Source: Azorhizobium oxalatiphilum (GTDB taxonomy: Bacteria > Pseudomonadota > Alphaproteobacteria > Rhizobiales > Xanthobacteraceae). From it: DNA of 64,000 bases. Numbering within the stretch: the stretch's first letter is position 1; every line of letters starts with the position of its first letter. Of the stretch, positions 44,013 through 53,407 are shown piece after piece. The position numbers were made by a program, and so were the translations under genes. Location of the stretch: assembly GCF_014635325.1 (NCBI RefSeq), contig NZ_BMCT01000010.1, positions 1 through 64,000 on the forward strand. Reading direction: 5' to 3'. The notes beneath the pieces are model-generated. The model was not told the origin of the DNA. It saw nothing but the letters and a program-made list of their open reading frames with translations, and searched no databases.

Positions 44013-44040
44013 TGTAGGAATAGGCAAGTTTCTTGAGATA
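44013..44040 (+). promoter_or_regulatory. Shared cargo motif, copy 4
   Basis: TGTAGGAATAGGCA followed by AGTTTCTTGAGATA. It lies 98 bp before the MFS start, in the same orientation, and 67 bp upstream of the divergent AraC gene. Confidence 0.58.
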
Positions 44041-44110
44041 TCCGGCATTCTGGTCATTGGTGACTTCCTCTAGCTTGGTGATGCCAGTCACAGCCAGGGA
44101 CGCTCCAAAC

Positions 44111-45427
44111 ATGACAGAAACCGCCGCGTCGTCAATAGATCAGCAGAATAGACTGCCCATTGTATCGAAGGCGAGCGGCGATGAACACGTTCATGGATGG
44201 CGCGTCCCGGTGCTGTTCATTTCACTTTTTCTAGTAAGCGCCACTTCCCAGATCGACCGGATGCTTCCGTTTGTCCTGGCAGAGTCGATCAAGGAAGACC
44301 TCGATCTGAGTGATACCGAGGTGGGTCTGCTTACCGGCATCGCCTTTGCGGTCTGCTACACGCTGCTGTCGATGCCACTCGCCCGCATCGCCGATCGCGG
44401 ATCGCCCCGCTTCGTCCTCGTTTTGTGCATCCTGCTGTGGAGCGCGATGACATTGCTCGGCGGCATGGCGATGAGTTTCCTGTTTCTCGCCTTCACCCGC
44501 TTCGGCGTCGCCTTTGGCGAGGCCGGGGGCACGCCCTCCAGCCATGCGATCATCGCCCGCAAGATCCCGCCCGAACGCCGCGGTCTGGCGATCGGCATCT
44601 TCTCAATGGGCATTCCGCTCGGCACCATGGTGGGCTTCGCCGTCGGCGGCGCGATCGGCGACACGCTGGGCTGGCGGACAGCACTGGTCGGTGCCGGCAC
44701 TATGAGCGCGCTGATCGGTCTGCTGGCCCTCGTCGTCATCGGCCCGACCCCGCCGCTCAAACGTTCGATCGCCAATAGCGAGCCCTTCCTGAAGGCGAGC
44801 CTGCGATTGCTTTCGTCCCCGCCATTCCGCTGGCTGTTCATCGGCTCGGTCACACTCGGCTTCGCCGCAGCACCTTTCTACGCCTTCGCGGTTCCCTTCC
44901 TGATCCGCACCCATGGTTATAGCGCCAGCGAGGCCGGACTGGCGTTCGGACTGCTGCAGGGCGCAATGGGAATTTGCGGAACCCTGATCGGCGGGCGACT
45001 GTTCGACCGCGCCGTGCGCTCCGGTACCGGCCGCGTTCTCGGTCCGCCCGCCATCCTCTTCATGGTCGCGAGCATGACGACCGCTGCGGCGCTGTTCGCA
45101 CCGGTCGGGTGGCTCTCCATCCTGCTCTTCGTGCCCGGCATGCTGTCCTTCGCCTTTCTGCTGCCTTGGTGCTTCGGCGCTGCACACCTGGTGGCCGGCA
45201 AGGGCAGGGAAGCGATGGCGACGAGCCTCGCGATGATCGGCTCCGGGCTTCTGGGGCCAGCGCTTGGTCCTCTCATCGTCGGCATGATCAGCGATGGAGC
45301 GACAGCCGCCGAGATTTCGAATGGCTTGGGGCTCGGTCTGCTCATCGTGCCCATCGCAAGCGTCCTGACCAGCGTCGCCATGATGATCGCAAACCAGCGC
45401 ATCGCCGCCTGGCTCGGGCGGCAGTAA
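44111..45427 (+). CDS. MFS transporter
   Basis: A 438-aa protein with about 12 membrane segments. The loop 2-3 motif appears as SMPLARIADRGSPRFVL, and GEAGGTPSSHAIIARKIPPE fits the Spinster-like/SpnS MFS group. It is probably an efflux or uptake pump for a small organic compound. The start at 44111 follows AGGGA. It is divergent from an AraC gene and carries the shared cargo motif upstream; an SDR follows in the same direction. Confidence 0.85.
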   Translation: MTETAASSIDQQNRLPIVSKASGDEHVHGWRVPVLFISLFLVSATSQIDRMLPFVLAESIKEDLDLSDTEVGLLTGIAFAVCYTLLSMPLARIADRGSPRFVLVLCILLWSAMTLLGGMAMSFLFLAFTRFGVAFGEAGGTPSSHAIIARKIPPERRGLAIGIFSMGIPLGTMVGFAVGGAIGDTLGWRTALVGAGTMSALIGLLALVVIGPTPPLKRSIANSEPFLKASLRLLSSPPFRWLFIGSVTLGFAAAPFYAFAVPFLIRTHGYSASEAGLAFGLLQGAMGICGTLIGGRLFDRAVRSGTGRVLGPPAILFMVASMTTAAALFAPVGWLSILLFVPGMLSFAFLLPWCFGAAHLVAGKGREAMATSLAMIGSGLLGPALGPLIVGMISDGATAAEISNGLGLGLLIVPIASVLTSVAMMIANQRIAAWLGRQ

Positions 45428-45495
45428 CGGCCGAACGCGAACCTATGGCCGCACCAACAGGCTTTCGCGAAATTTTGAGAAAGAGAGACTTTCCA

Positions 45496-46344
45496 ATGTC
45501 CGATACCGATAACGCCCGCCGCACCTTCCTGGCGCTCACCGCCGCCGCGCCCGCAGCCCTCGCCCTCGGGGGTGTGGCCTCGGCACAGACCTCCGAGATT
45601 GGTACCGGCGCATTGCCTGGCACTGGGCGGGCCGCCATCGTCACAGGCTCGTCGCGCGGCATCGGCGCCGCGACCGCCAAGCGCCTGGCGCGCGACGGTT
45701 ATGCGGTGACGGTGAACTATTTCACCAACCGCGATCTGGCCGCTCAGGTCGTGCGCGATATCGAGGTGGCCGGCGGCCGCGCCATCTTCCGCCAGGCAGA
45801 TGTCGCCGATCCGGCGGCGGTCAAGGCCCTGTTCGACGCCAATGACGAGGCCTTCGGCGGCGTCGATGTGGTGATCAGCAACGCCGGGATCATGAACGTC
45901 GCACCCTTCGCCCAGTTCACAGACGAAGCCTTCGACCGGATGATCGCCACCAATGTGAAGGGCAGCTTCAACGTGCTGCGGGAGGCGGCGCGGCGCACCC
46001 GCGACGGCGGTCGCATCATCACGCTCTCTTCGACCTCGATCCGCGCGCGTCGGCCGACCCATGGCGGCTACGCCGCGACCAAGGCCGCCCAGGAGATCTA
46101 TGCCGGCTGCCTCGCCAAGGAACTCGCCGGCCGCCGCATCTCCGTCAACGCGCTCGCGCCCGGGCCGACCAACACGTCGCTGCTCGACGTGCCGCCCCCG
46201 CAGCGTGCCCAGGCCGCGCAGATGACGCCCTATGGCCGCATCGGTGAGCCGGAGGATATCGCCAACGCCATTGCCGGGCTGTGCTCTGGCGACAGCGAAT
46301 GGATCAACGGGCAGCTCGTGTTCGCCAATGGCGGCTTCTTCTGA
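45496..46344 (+). CDS. Exported short-chain dehydrogenase
   Basis: A 282-aa classical SDR with an N-terminal leader (RRTFLALTAAAPAALALGG, then VASAQ), so probably exported. AAIVTGSSRGIGAATAKRLA is the NADP loop, VISNAGIMN follows, the catalytic Tyr-Lys is in GGYAATKAAQEIYAG, and the C-terminus has NGQLVFANGGFF. It has the layout of 3-oxoacyl-ACP reductase-like enzymes. It follows the MFS gene by 68 bp and may be co-transcribed. Confidence 0.85.
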   Translation: MSDTDNARRTFLALTAAAPAALALGGVASAQTSEIGTGALPGTGRAAIVTGSSRGIGAATAKRLARDGYAVTVNYFTNRDLAAQVVRDIEVAGGRAIFRQADVADPAAVKALFDANDEAFGGVDVVISNAGIMNVAPFAQFTDEAFDRMIATNVKGSFNVLREAARRTRDGGRIITLSSTSIRARRPTHGGYAATKAAQEIYAGCLAKELAGRRISVNALAPGPTNTSLLDVPPPQRAQAAQMTPYGRIGEPEDIANAIAGLCSGDSEWINGQLVFANGGFF

Positions 46345-46571
46345 GGCGATCGCGATCCGCAAGACATCACACCCGTGGGGCGGACGAAGCCAGCCATCGC
46401 TGCTTCGATCGCCTCGAACTGAACCCGGATCGCGGATAGCCGCCCCACTCCCGCCGATCCGATCGGAGGTCGCCGCGCCCCCATTTCACCGGCGGCCTCC
46501 CCCCGAAGGCGCACCGCGAACAAGGCGGGCGCCTTCGGGGACCCCACCTCCCTGCAGAAGGAGTTTCGATA

Positions 46572-47366
46572 ATGCGTGTAGTCCTTCCCATCCTGCTCGC
46601 CGGTGGCGCAGCCTTGTCATCCACCAGCGCCAACGCCCAGGCAGCGCCGCCCGACAACGGCCCCCACGGCGTCGTCGCGATCGGCGCGGGCGTGGTTCCC
46701 GAATATGACGGGGCCGAGGATCTCCGCGCGATCCCCTTCGTGCAGGCGGACGTCCACTGGGGCGACATCAATCTGGAAATCCGCGGGCTTCGGGCGCGGG
46801 CCGACCTCGCGTCCGATCCGCGCCTTTCAATCGGACCCGTCATCGGCGCGCGCCTGCCAAGAAGCGACGTGGACGGCGCGGTTGGATTGTTGCCGGACAT
46901 CGACACGGCGATCGAGGCGGGCGGATTCATCGGCTATCGTTTCGGCGGCGACGAGAGCGGCCAGGGCGCACTGGCGATGGAGCTTTCCATCGTCCACGAT
47001 GTCTCGGGCGTCCATGACGGGCTCCTCGCGACGGCGAGCGCCAGCTACGCTGCGGTTCGTCGCGACGATTTCTTCCTGTCGCTCGACGCGCAAACGACCT
47101 GGGTGAACCAGGACTATGCGCGCACCTATTTCGGCGTCACCCCGGCTGACTCCGCTGCCAGCGGTCTGGCCGCCTACAGCCCGGGGTCCGGCATCAAGGA
47201 TGTCGGTGTCGGCGTTACGGCCGGATACTGGTTCAGCGAGCGCTTCGGCGTCACGGGAAGGATCGGAGCAAACTACCTCGTCGGCGATATCGCCGACAGC
47301 CCCGTCACCGAAGATGGACGCCGCTGGCAACCGAGCGGCGGCCTCTCGATCGCCTACCGGTTCTAA
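46572..47366 (+). CDS. MipA/OmpV-family outer membrane protein
   Basis: A 264-aa beta-barrel protein. The leader ends ALSSTSANAQ. The mature start GVVAIGAGVVPEYDGAEDLR and the end WQPSGGLSIAYRF with a terminal Phe are typical of MipA/OmpV. SD AGAAGGAG precedes the ATG. It may let the substrate of the exported SDRs or hydroxylases through the outer membrane. 46345-46571 holds no gene. Confidence 0.85.
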   Translation: MRVVLPILLAGGAALSSTSANAQAAPPDNGPHGVVAIGAGVVPEYDGAEDLRAIPFVQADVHWGDINLEIRGLRARADLASDPRLSIGPVIGARLPRSDVDGAVGLLPDIDTAIEAGGFIGYRFGGDESGQGALAMELSIVHDVSGVHDGLLATASASYAAVRRDDFFLSLDAQTTWVNQDYARTYFGVTPADSAASGLAAYSPGSGIKDVGVGVTAGYWFSERFGVTGRIGANYLVGDIADSPVTEDGRRWQPSGGLSIAYRF

Positions 47367-47538
47367 GGCGTCGCATGTCCGGTGCACCACGCCCTGCGCT
47401 CCAGGCAACCGTGGCCGTCAGTCCGATAGCGGGCGTCTTCATCGTGTCGCTCCTCCGTTGCTCCGCGCGACGGAGGCGGTAGCGCCATCCATGCCCGGCG
47501 AACGCAACCGCTCGCCTCAACTAAAGGAGGATATGCCT

Positions 47539-48180
47539 ATGGATTTTGACCCAGTAGGAGCAGTCATGGCGTGGATTGGCGCCTATGGGCTCGTTGGTCT
47601 GTTCGCCGTTGCCCTGGCCGAGCGCTTCGTGCCGGTGATCCCATCCTACGGGCTGCTACTCGCGGTCGGGATCGGCGCGGCAGACGGGGACTGGCCGCTG
47701 CCGGCTGCCTTTCTTTCGACGGCTGCTGGCAGCATGTTCGGCTGCGCCGCCTGCTTCTACGCTGTCCGGAGGCTGGGCGACGCGCGATCGACGCGCCTCC
47801 TTAACAGAGCTGGCCGACTTTTCGGGATGTCCGTCGATCGCGTTGAGCGCGGAATCGCTTCCGTTCACCGGAGCCAGATCGCACTGGCCTTTGCACTCCA
47901 GCTCGTGCCGACAGTAAGGCTCGTCGCTCCGGCCTTCGCCGCCCTTTCGCGTGGGAACTCCCGCAGTGTCCTGACGGCTTCGGCGGCCGGCATTGCGGTC
48001 TGGAATGGCCTTTTCATCGGCATTGGATTTTACGCTTCGCACTCGATCGAGTCGGCGAACTCGACGGTCCTCGCCCTGACTGCTCTCGGCTGCTTGCTCA
48101 TTGCGGAGGTATTCGTGTTCTGGATCGTGCGACGGGTTGGCGCCCACCGCAAAGCGGGGACCGTGCCATGCAAGATCTGA
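47539..48180 (+). CDS. DedA/VTT-domain membrane protein
   Basis: A 213-aa membrane protein. YGLVGLFAVALAERFVPVIP then SYGLLLAVG is the re-entrant E-x-[FY]-x-P-like DedA segment, and further hydrophobic segments follow. DedA proteins act in lipid flipping. The start is at 47539, 8 bp after AAAGGAGG; an ATG at 47533 is also in frame. It overlaps a phospholipid methyltransferase-like gene, so both may affect the membrane. Confidence 0.75.
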   Translation: MDFDPVGAVMAWIGAYGLVGLFAVALAERFVPVIPSYGLLLAVGIGAADGDWPLPAAFLSTAAGSMFGCAACFYAVRRLGDARSTRLLNRAGRLFGMSVDRVERGIASVHRSQIALAFALQLVPTVRLVAPAFAALSRGNSRSVLTASAAGIAVWNGLFIGIGFYASHSIESANSTVLALTALGCLLIAEVFVFWIVRRVGAHRKAGTVPCKI

Positions 48181-48848
48181 CACCTCGCAGATGCGCGCGA
48201 TCAGCCGCGTCGTCGCCCCAACGCCAGCGTATGGCGGAAGCGTTCGGCTTCTTCCAGGCGTGGCTCAAGAACCCCCTGCGCGTCGCCGCAATCGCGCCAT
48301 CGTCGAGATCGCTTGCCAACCTTATCACCTCCAAAATCTCCCACAACACCGGGCCGGTGATCGAGCTGGGCCCGGGAACCGGAGCGTTCACGCGCGCCCT
48401 GATCGCCCGGGGTGTCACACAGGAAGATCTCGCGCTGATTGAATTCGGATCCGAGTTCGCCGCCGCGCTTCATTTCCATTATCCGCGTGCGCGCACGCTC
48501 TGGATGGACGCCGCCCGCCTGCGGACGGTCGACCTCTTCGACGGGAGATCGGCCGGCGCCGTCGTCAGCGGGCTGCCGCTGCTATCGATGCCGCCACGCA
48601 AGGTAATCGCCATCCTGACCGGCGCGTTCCGCAAGATGGAGCCGGACGGCGCATTCTATCAGTTTACCTATGGCCCGCGTTGCCCCGTGCCGCAGCGGCT
48701 GCTGGATCATCTTGGGCTCGAGGCGGAACGGATCGGCGGCACGCTCGCCAACCTGCCTCCTGCCGCGGTGTACCGGATCAGGCGCAGGCATCCTGTCCCT
48801 TCCCACATCGTCCGCTTTTCGTCGCGGCAGCATGTGCCCGTCGAGTAA
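48168..48848 (+). CDS. SAM-dependent methyltransferase, PmtA-like
   Basis: A 226-aa class I methyltransferase. VIELGPGTGAFTRALIARGV is the SAM motif, and FFQAWLKNPLRVAAIAPSSR and VSGLPLLSMPPRK match the phosphatidylethanolamine N-methyltransferase PmtA of rhizobia. It would convert PE to PC lipids. It overlaps the DedA gene by 13 bp. Whether it adds to a chromosomal pmtA cannot be seen here. Confidence 0.78.
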   Translation: MQDLTPRRCARSAASSPQRQRMAEAFGFFQAWLKNPLRVAAIAPSSRSLANLITSKISHNTGPVIELGPGTGAFTRALIARGVTQEDLALIEFGSEFAAALHFHYPRARTLWMDAARLRTVDLFDGRSAGAVVSGLPLLSMPPRKVIAILTGAFRKMEPDGAFYQFTYGPRCPVPQRLLDHLGLEAERIGGTLANLPPAAVYRIRRRHPVPSHIVRFSSRQHVPVE

Positions 48849-48931
48849 GATGACGGAGGCGCGATACACCCAATATCAATACGGCAGCGCCGCAAGGCAG
48901 GGCAGAAGGAGTTCTGCTGGATGGGCAACGC

Positions 48932-49888
48932 ATGCCTGACCTCACCCTCGACCTACGCTTCCTACGCTATGCGATCGTTACCGCGGAATACGGCAGTTTT
49001 CGACGCGCCGCTCTGGTGTTGGGCGTGCCGCAATCCACGGTCAGCCGTCGGGTGCAACTACTTGAGCACCGCCTTGGAGCGCGCATTTTCGAACGGCACC
49101 ACGGTGGAGTACGTCTCACCGCCGGGGGCGAGCACTTCCTCAAGGAAGCCGCAGCGATGGCCCGTGGCGTTCAGCGAGCAGCGGATGAAATGGCAGCCGC
49201 CCGCAAAGGAGAGGCGGGAAGCCTGAAGATAGGATTATTTACGTCGATATCCAGCGGGTTCCTCAGCGAGTTACTTGCCGAGTTCCGGGTCAAATATCCC
49301 GCGATCAAACTTATCTTGGACGAAGACACTGCCGAGGCCAATATTGCTGGCGCCATTTCCGGTCGGCTTGATCTGGCTTTCGTCTCAGGAGATCCCCGGG
49401 CGCCCAACTGCATTTCCAAAACGTTCTGGCAGGAGAGGATTTACGTCGTGATGTCTTCCGATCATCCTTTGGTCGATCAGCTAACAGTTTGCTGGGATGA
49501 CATCCGCCACGAGGATTTCATTGTCAGCGCCGGCGGCCCCGGCCCTGAAATCCAGGACTTTCTCATCAAGCAGCTTTGGGCGATCGGTTTCCGGCCGAGC
49601 ATCGTCGTGCATGGAGTGGGGCGAGAAAACCTGATGGGCTTGGTTGCCAAGCGATCTGGGCTTTCATTGACAACCGAATCCAGCCTTGGAGCGATCTACA
49701 CCGGTGTGACCTTCCGGCCACTCGCTGAGGTATCGGACACCGTTATAATGTCCGGCATCTGGAGTTCGAGCAATGAGAACCCGGCACTTAAGCGCGCTAT
49801 CGAGCTTTGCGTCCGGATTGCCGATGATCGGCGTCGAACGGCGCGCTCCAGGCCAAATGTAGGGTCCGGAATCATAAACAATGGCTGA
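48932..49888 (+). CDS. LysR-family regulator, C-terminus run into IS remnant
   Basis: A 318-aa LTTR. RFLRYAIVTAEYGSFRRAAL and GVPQSTVSRRVQLLEHRLGA are the HTH; the effector domain covers the rest. The last residues (GSGIINNG) are encoded by DNA that also holds the tail of an IS transposase remnant on the other strand, so the original C-terminus may have been replaced. Target genes are not obvious. Confidence 0.83.
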   Translation: MPDLTLDLRFLRYAIVTAEYGSFRRAALVLGVPQSTVSRRVQLLEHRLGARIFERHHGGVRLTAGGEHFLKEAAAMARGVQRAADEMAAARKGEAGSLKIGLFTSISSGFLSELLAEFRVKYPAIKLILDEDTAEANIAGAISGRLDLAFVSGDPRAPNCISKTFWQERIYVVMSSDHPLVDQLTVCWDDIRHEDFIVSAGGPGPEIQDFLIKQLWAIGFRPSIVVHGVGRENLMGLVAKRSGLSLTTESSLGAIYTGVTFRPLAEVSDTVIMSGIWSSSNENPALKRAIELCVRIADDRRRTARSRPNVGSGIINNG

Positions 49889-49985
49889 CGGTCGCCGCGA
49901 TGCAGCCGACCGCGCGGAAATAGATGTCGAGGCGGTTGTGGCGTGGCGACGCGTCGGACATGCGCTCGATCGCATATGGTCGCGG
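49872..49985 (-). mobile_element. IS5-like transposase C-terminal remnant
   Basis: On the minus strand one frame reads YAIERMSDASPRHNRLDIYF then RAVGCIAATVSHCL and a stop. The ending resembles the last helix of IS5-family transposases (IATRYDRL...AAVCIAATVSYWL). The rest of the element is gone. It overlaps the end of the LysR gene. Identification rests on about 35 residues. The remaining bases to 50121 show nothing else. Confidence 0.4.
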
Positions 49986-50121
49986 TAGAGGACCTGTGAG
50001 AAGCATCTGTTAAGTGCCGGTTGGCCTTAGGCGGGATGCCGGGCATCGTGCCACTCTCGTCGTGCGCTCGCATCGACAACGGACCCATAGGTTGACAACC
50101 CCAACCTCGATTAGCACTAGG

Positions 50122-51043
50122 TTGACGTTGTCAGCGACCGGTACCAGCATTCTCATTACTGGCGGCCATGGCGGCATCGGTTTCGAATGCGTCAAGGAGC
50201 TTACGGCAAAAGGTTTCGATATCGTCCTCGCTGGCCGCGACCCTTCACGCCTCGAAGAGGCGGCGTCTGCCTTGCGCTCGAGATCCAGCATGCAAGCGAC
50301 GGTGCTCACCATGGATGTGTCGTCGCTGAGATCGGTGCGCGAGGCCGCCGCACAGTGCCGTCAGATGATCGATAGCCGGCCGATCAGTCGGCTGCAGGCG
50401 ATCCTGTGCAACGCAGGCGCGACGCTCCGCGGCGCGCCAACCTATACCGACGACGGCTACGAGCGGACCTTCGCTGCCAACTACTTTGGCCACTTCTTAC
50501 TGGTGCAGCTTCTGCTCGACGGCCTCGAAGACGATGGCCGAGTCGTGTTCACCGCAAGCGGCACTCACGATCCCGGTACCACGGACGGCAGGTTTATCGG
50601 CAGCGCGGTGAAGCCGGATGCGATCGCCCTTGCGAAAGACGGATTGGAAGGGAACGAGCCGCTGCCCGGCGGCAAGCGCTACACCACTTCGAAACTCCGC
50701 GTGGTGCTGCACGCTTACGAGCTCGGCCGGCGGCTCAGCGCAGCCGGCATCGGCATTTCCTCTATCGCATATGATCCGGGGGCGATCGGCAGCAACCGGT
50801 TTGCTCAGGGATGTGCCAAGGCCTGCGCGGGCGCTGATCAGCTCCCGGCCGGTCCGCTGGCTGATGAAACGAGTGGGCCTGACCCTGGGCGATCTGGTTC
50901 AGTCCGGCAGGGCGCTCGCGCACCTCGCAACCTCGGGCGATGTCCTTTCTGGACGCTATTTCCAATGGAAGGATGGTGCCGGCCGTGAAAGGCGGTCGGC
51001 CGAGATGAGCTATGACCGTGCCTTGGCCGATGCGTTGTGGTGA
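50122..51043 (+). pseudogene. Short-chain dehydrogenase, frameshifted near the C-terminus
   Basis: SILITGGHGGIGFECVKELT is the NAD(P) loop, ILCNAGATLRGAP follows, and the active site is in GGKRYTTSKLRVVLHAYELG. In that frame the end after SSIAYDPGAIGSN is nonsense. The next frame carries ATGLLRDVPRPARALISS and RPVRWLMKRVGLTLGDL, which is the expected tail, to a stop at 51043. The change of frame lies about 50785-50800. The core is intact, so a protein with an altered tail may still fold. A TTG at 50122 is the likely start. Confidence 0.65.
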
Positions 51044-51096
51044 GACTTCAAAGCGCTCGTGCGGCTGACCCCCGAGGACGAGCCCGAAAGACTTAG

Positions 51097-51660
51097 ATGA
51101 CCACCCGGGACAAGCTGGTTGAGGCCGCAGCGAAATTGCTCGACGCAGGGGGCGAGCAGGCCGTCACTCTACTGGGCGTCGGCCATACGGCCGGCGTCTC
51201 GCACAATGCCCCGTACAAACACTTCAAGAACCGTGACGCCCTGCTCGCGGCTGTCGCCACCTCGGACCTCGATATCCTGACGACGAAATTTGTCGAGATA
51301 CGCGTCTCGGCATCATCGCCCGGCGACAAGCTGTTGGCCGCCATCGGCGCTCTTATCGCGTTTTGCCTCGAGCGGCCCTCGCGATACCGGCTCGTCTTCG
51401 GCGCGCCGACGCTCGTACGGGAACATCCCGAGCTGCAGGTGCAGAGCACAGCCTGCCTGCCTGAGATCGTGCTCATGGTAGATGAATGCAAAAGCGCAAA
51501 CGCGCTTCCCGACACACCGACCAGGAGCCTTGCTAGCCTGCTGCTGGCCGCGATGCATGGCCGGGTGCTGCTGGAAGCCCAAGGCCAACTGCGGCCGGAA
51601 AAGGGGTTGCTAAGCATCGAGGAAAATATGGCTTTGATGGTCAGCCTGCTAGCGCCCTGA
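51097..51660 (+). CDS. TetR-family regulator
   Basis: A 187-aa TetR. RDKLVEAAAKLLDAGGEQAV and AGVSHNAPYKHFKNRDALLA are the HTH, and a TetR_C (WHG-type) ligand domain follows. It lies 53 bp after the frameshifted SDR in the same direction and may have controlled it. Confidence 0.82.
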   Translation: MTTRDKLVEAAAKLLDAGGEQAVTLLGVGHTAGVSHNAPYKHFKNRDALLAAVATSDLDILTTKFVEIRVSASSPGDKLLAAIGALIAFCLERPSRYRLVFGAPTLVREHPELQVQSTACLPEIVLMVDECKSANALPDTPTRSLASLLLAAMHGRVLLEAQGQLRPEKGLLSIEENMALMVSLLAP

Positions 51661-51697
51661 ACACCGTGGTGCGCAAGGATGAACGCCCCTACCTCAG

Positions 51698-52408
51698 TCA
51701 ATCCATTCCGATTTTACCTGACGCCCAGTATGCCTTTGTCACAATGCGGTCGGAGGGGAATCGGTGGCGCTTTAGCGCTACGAGAAGGCGCTGAACGGTT
51801 GCGGCCTTGCCGGTGAGCACGAACGACATATCGCAGGCCACCAGCTCCGCCACCGCGGCTTCCATCGCGGCGAGATGCGTATCGCCCGTCATTCTTGCGA
51901 ACAGTCTGGCGTCGTGAAGTCTCAGTTCTGCAATGGGTGACCTGGCTGCCTCGACGTCTGCCACTTCGAAGAAGCACCGTAGGTCGCGAGCGTCACGGGA
52001 CAATGCCACCGCGAGCGCGATCGATGTCTCGTCGCCGAAAAGAGCGATCGGCCCCGCCTTGATCTTCTTGCTGATCGAGGTCCGCGGACCGAGGAAATCA
52101 CATGTGGCCCCTGCCTTCGCGCTACGTAGCCAATCACTGCCTGGTCCTGCACCATGCGCATAGCCAATGATGGCGGTGCGGCCGTTGAGCGTATCCCAAT
52201 TGATCGGGGTGTAGGTTCGCGTATCAAATATCGAACCCATCGCGATCTGTATCTTCTGGCCCGGCGCCCAGGGCGCGCCCCGAAGCGCTACGCCTTCAAG
52301 CGTCATCCGCACGAGATCGCGTGTCATCCAATCGACCGCGACGATGGTAGCCCGCTTGGCGAGCGTGCGCGTAAGCGCGTCGTTGAAGATGCCTGTCGAA
52401 CCGGTCAT
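51698..52408 (-). CDS. Siderophore-interacting protein-like flavin reductase
   Basis: A 236-aa FAD/NAD(P)H reductase of the SIP (ViuB-like) family. ATIVAVDWMTRDLVRMTLEG starts the FAD domain, RTYTPINWD is the flavin motif (RxYT), and CDFLGPRTS and ALFGDETSIALAVAL lie in the NAD domain. SIPs reduce ferric siderophores, but some serve as oxygenase reductases. It overlaps the amidohydrolase gene by ATGA, so the pair is one operon. Confidence 0.78.
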   Translation of the reverse strand: MTGSTGIFNDALTRTLAKRATIVAVDWMTRDLVRMTLEGVALRGAPWAPGQKIQIAMGSIFDTRTYTPINWDTLNGRTAIIGYAHGAGPGSDWLRSAKAGATCDFLGPRTSISKKIKAGPIALFGDETSIALAVALSRDARDLRCFFEVADVEAARSPIAELRLHDARLFARMTGDTHLAAMEAAVAELVACDMSFVLTGKAATVQRLLVALKRHRFPSDRIVTKAYWASGKIGMD

Positions 52409-53382
52409 CGGCCAATGCCGCCGCGCTGGGTCGCACCGCTGCCGCCAGTCAGCCGAAGCCAGTTGCCATGGGCGAATGCGGCCTTGTCGGGTTCGCCCAA
52501 GCCGCAGCCCGCCAGAAATCGCCGAGCATCACCGCCCGGGCGATATTGATAGGGAAAGTCTGTCGAAAACAGCAACCGGTCTGTTCCGACGACCGCCGCT
52601 GCTCTCGCAAGATAGTCGGGCGAAAACATGCCGCTGGCGGTGACATAGAAGTTGCAGCGCAAGTATGTCGCGATCGTGCGATCAAGCCCCGAGAAGCGGT
52701 CCAATGTCACCAGACGCTCGGCATAGAACAGCACGACCTCGCCCCAATGGCCGAGGATCACTTGCAAGCCGGGCAGGCGATCGAACATGCCGCTCAGCAC
52801 CAGGCGCAGGAACTGGATGCCCGCATCGAAATGCCAGCCGAGGCCGAACATTGCGAATACGGCGTCGACCTCGGCCGAGAAGCCGGAATAATAAGCGGAT
52901 CGCACCTCCGCGGCGGGTGTGCGGGGGTGAAGCAGGACGGGGACGCCCAGTGCCGCCGCGCTTTCGAATATGGGGCGAAGATCTGGGTGGTCGAGATTGC
53001 GACTTCCGACCCGGCCACACAGGATGGTCCCCTTGAATCCAAGAATTTGAACGCAGCGCTCCAGTTCCAGCGCGGCCACCTCCGGCGTCGCTACCGGAAG
53101 CGTCGCCAATGCCTGCAAGCGATCAGGCCACCGCGCAATCGTCTCCGCCACGGCGTCGTTGGCGCGTCCGGCAAGGTCGATGCCTACCGGCCCCAGCTCG
53201 TGCAGCGCCGGCGTCGTCAGCGAGAGAACCTGAACGTCGAGCCCGGTCTCATCCATCTGGCCGATGCGCGCATCGGCAAGATGGATGAAAACGCACGGGT
53301 CTCTCGAGCCCAGACCAATCGCATCCCAGGCATCGCGCACCTCTGCCGCCAGATAATGTTCCTCTACGCCGACCAGCTTCAT
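52405..53382 (-). CDS. Amidohydrolase_2 family protein (ACMSD/decarboxylase-like)
   Basis: A 325-aa TIM-barrel metal enzyme. It starts with VGVEEHYLAAEVRDAW, where EEH takes the place of the HxH metal motif (as in gamma-resorcylate decarboxylase-like members), then VLLHPRTP, VILGHWGE and LLFSTDFPYQY. Members decarboxylate or hydrolyse aromatic acids. It heads an operon with the SIP-like reductase. An SDR follows on its upstream side, same strand. Confidence 0.8.
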   Translation of the reverse strand: MKLVGVEEHYLAAEVRDAWDAIGLGSRDPCVFIHLADARIGQMDETGLDVQVLSLTTPALHELGPVGIDLAGRANDAVAETIARWPDRLQALATLPVATPEVAALELERCVQILGFKGTILCGRVGSRNLDHPDLRPIFESAAALGVPVLLHPRTPAAEVRSAYYSGFSAEVDAVFAMFGLGWHFDAGIQFLRLVLSGMFDRLPGLQVILGHWGEVVLFYAERLVTLDRFSGLDRTIATYLRCNFYVTASGMFSPDYLARAAAVVGTDRLLFSTDFPYQYRPGGDARRFLAGCGLGEPDKAAFAHGNWLRLTGGSGATQRGGIGR

Positions 53383-53407
53383 ACCTCTCTTCCTGTCTCT
53401 CGCCCGA

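Noticed and set aside
43947-44057. Longer N-terminus of the AraC protein at 43023
   Set aside because: It would cover the shared promoter motif and lacks an SD; the GTG at 43946 has a strong GGAGG.
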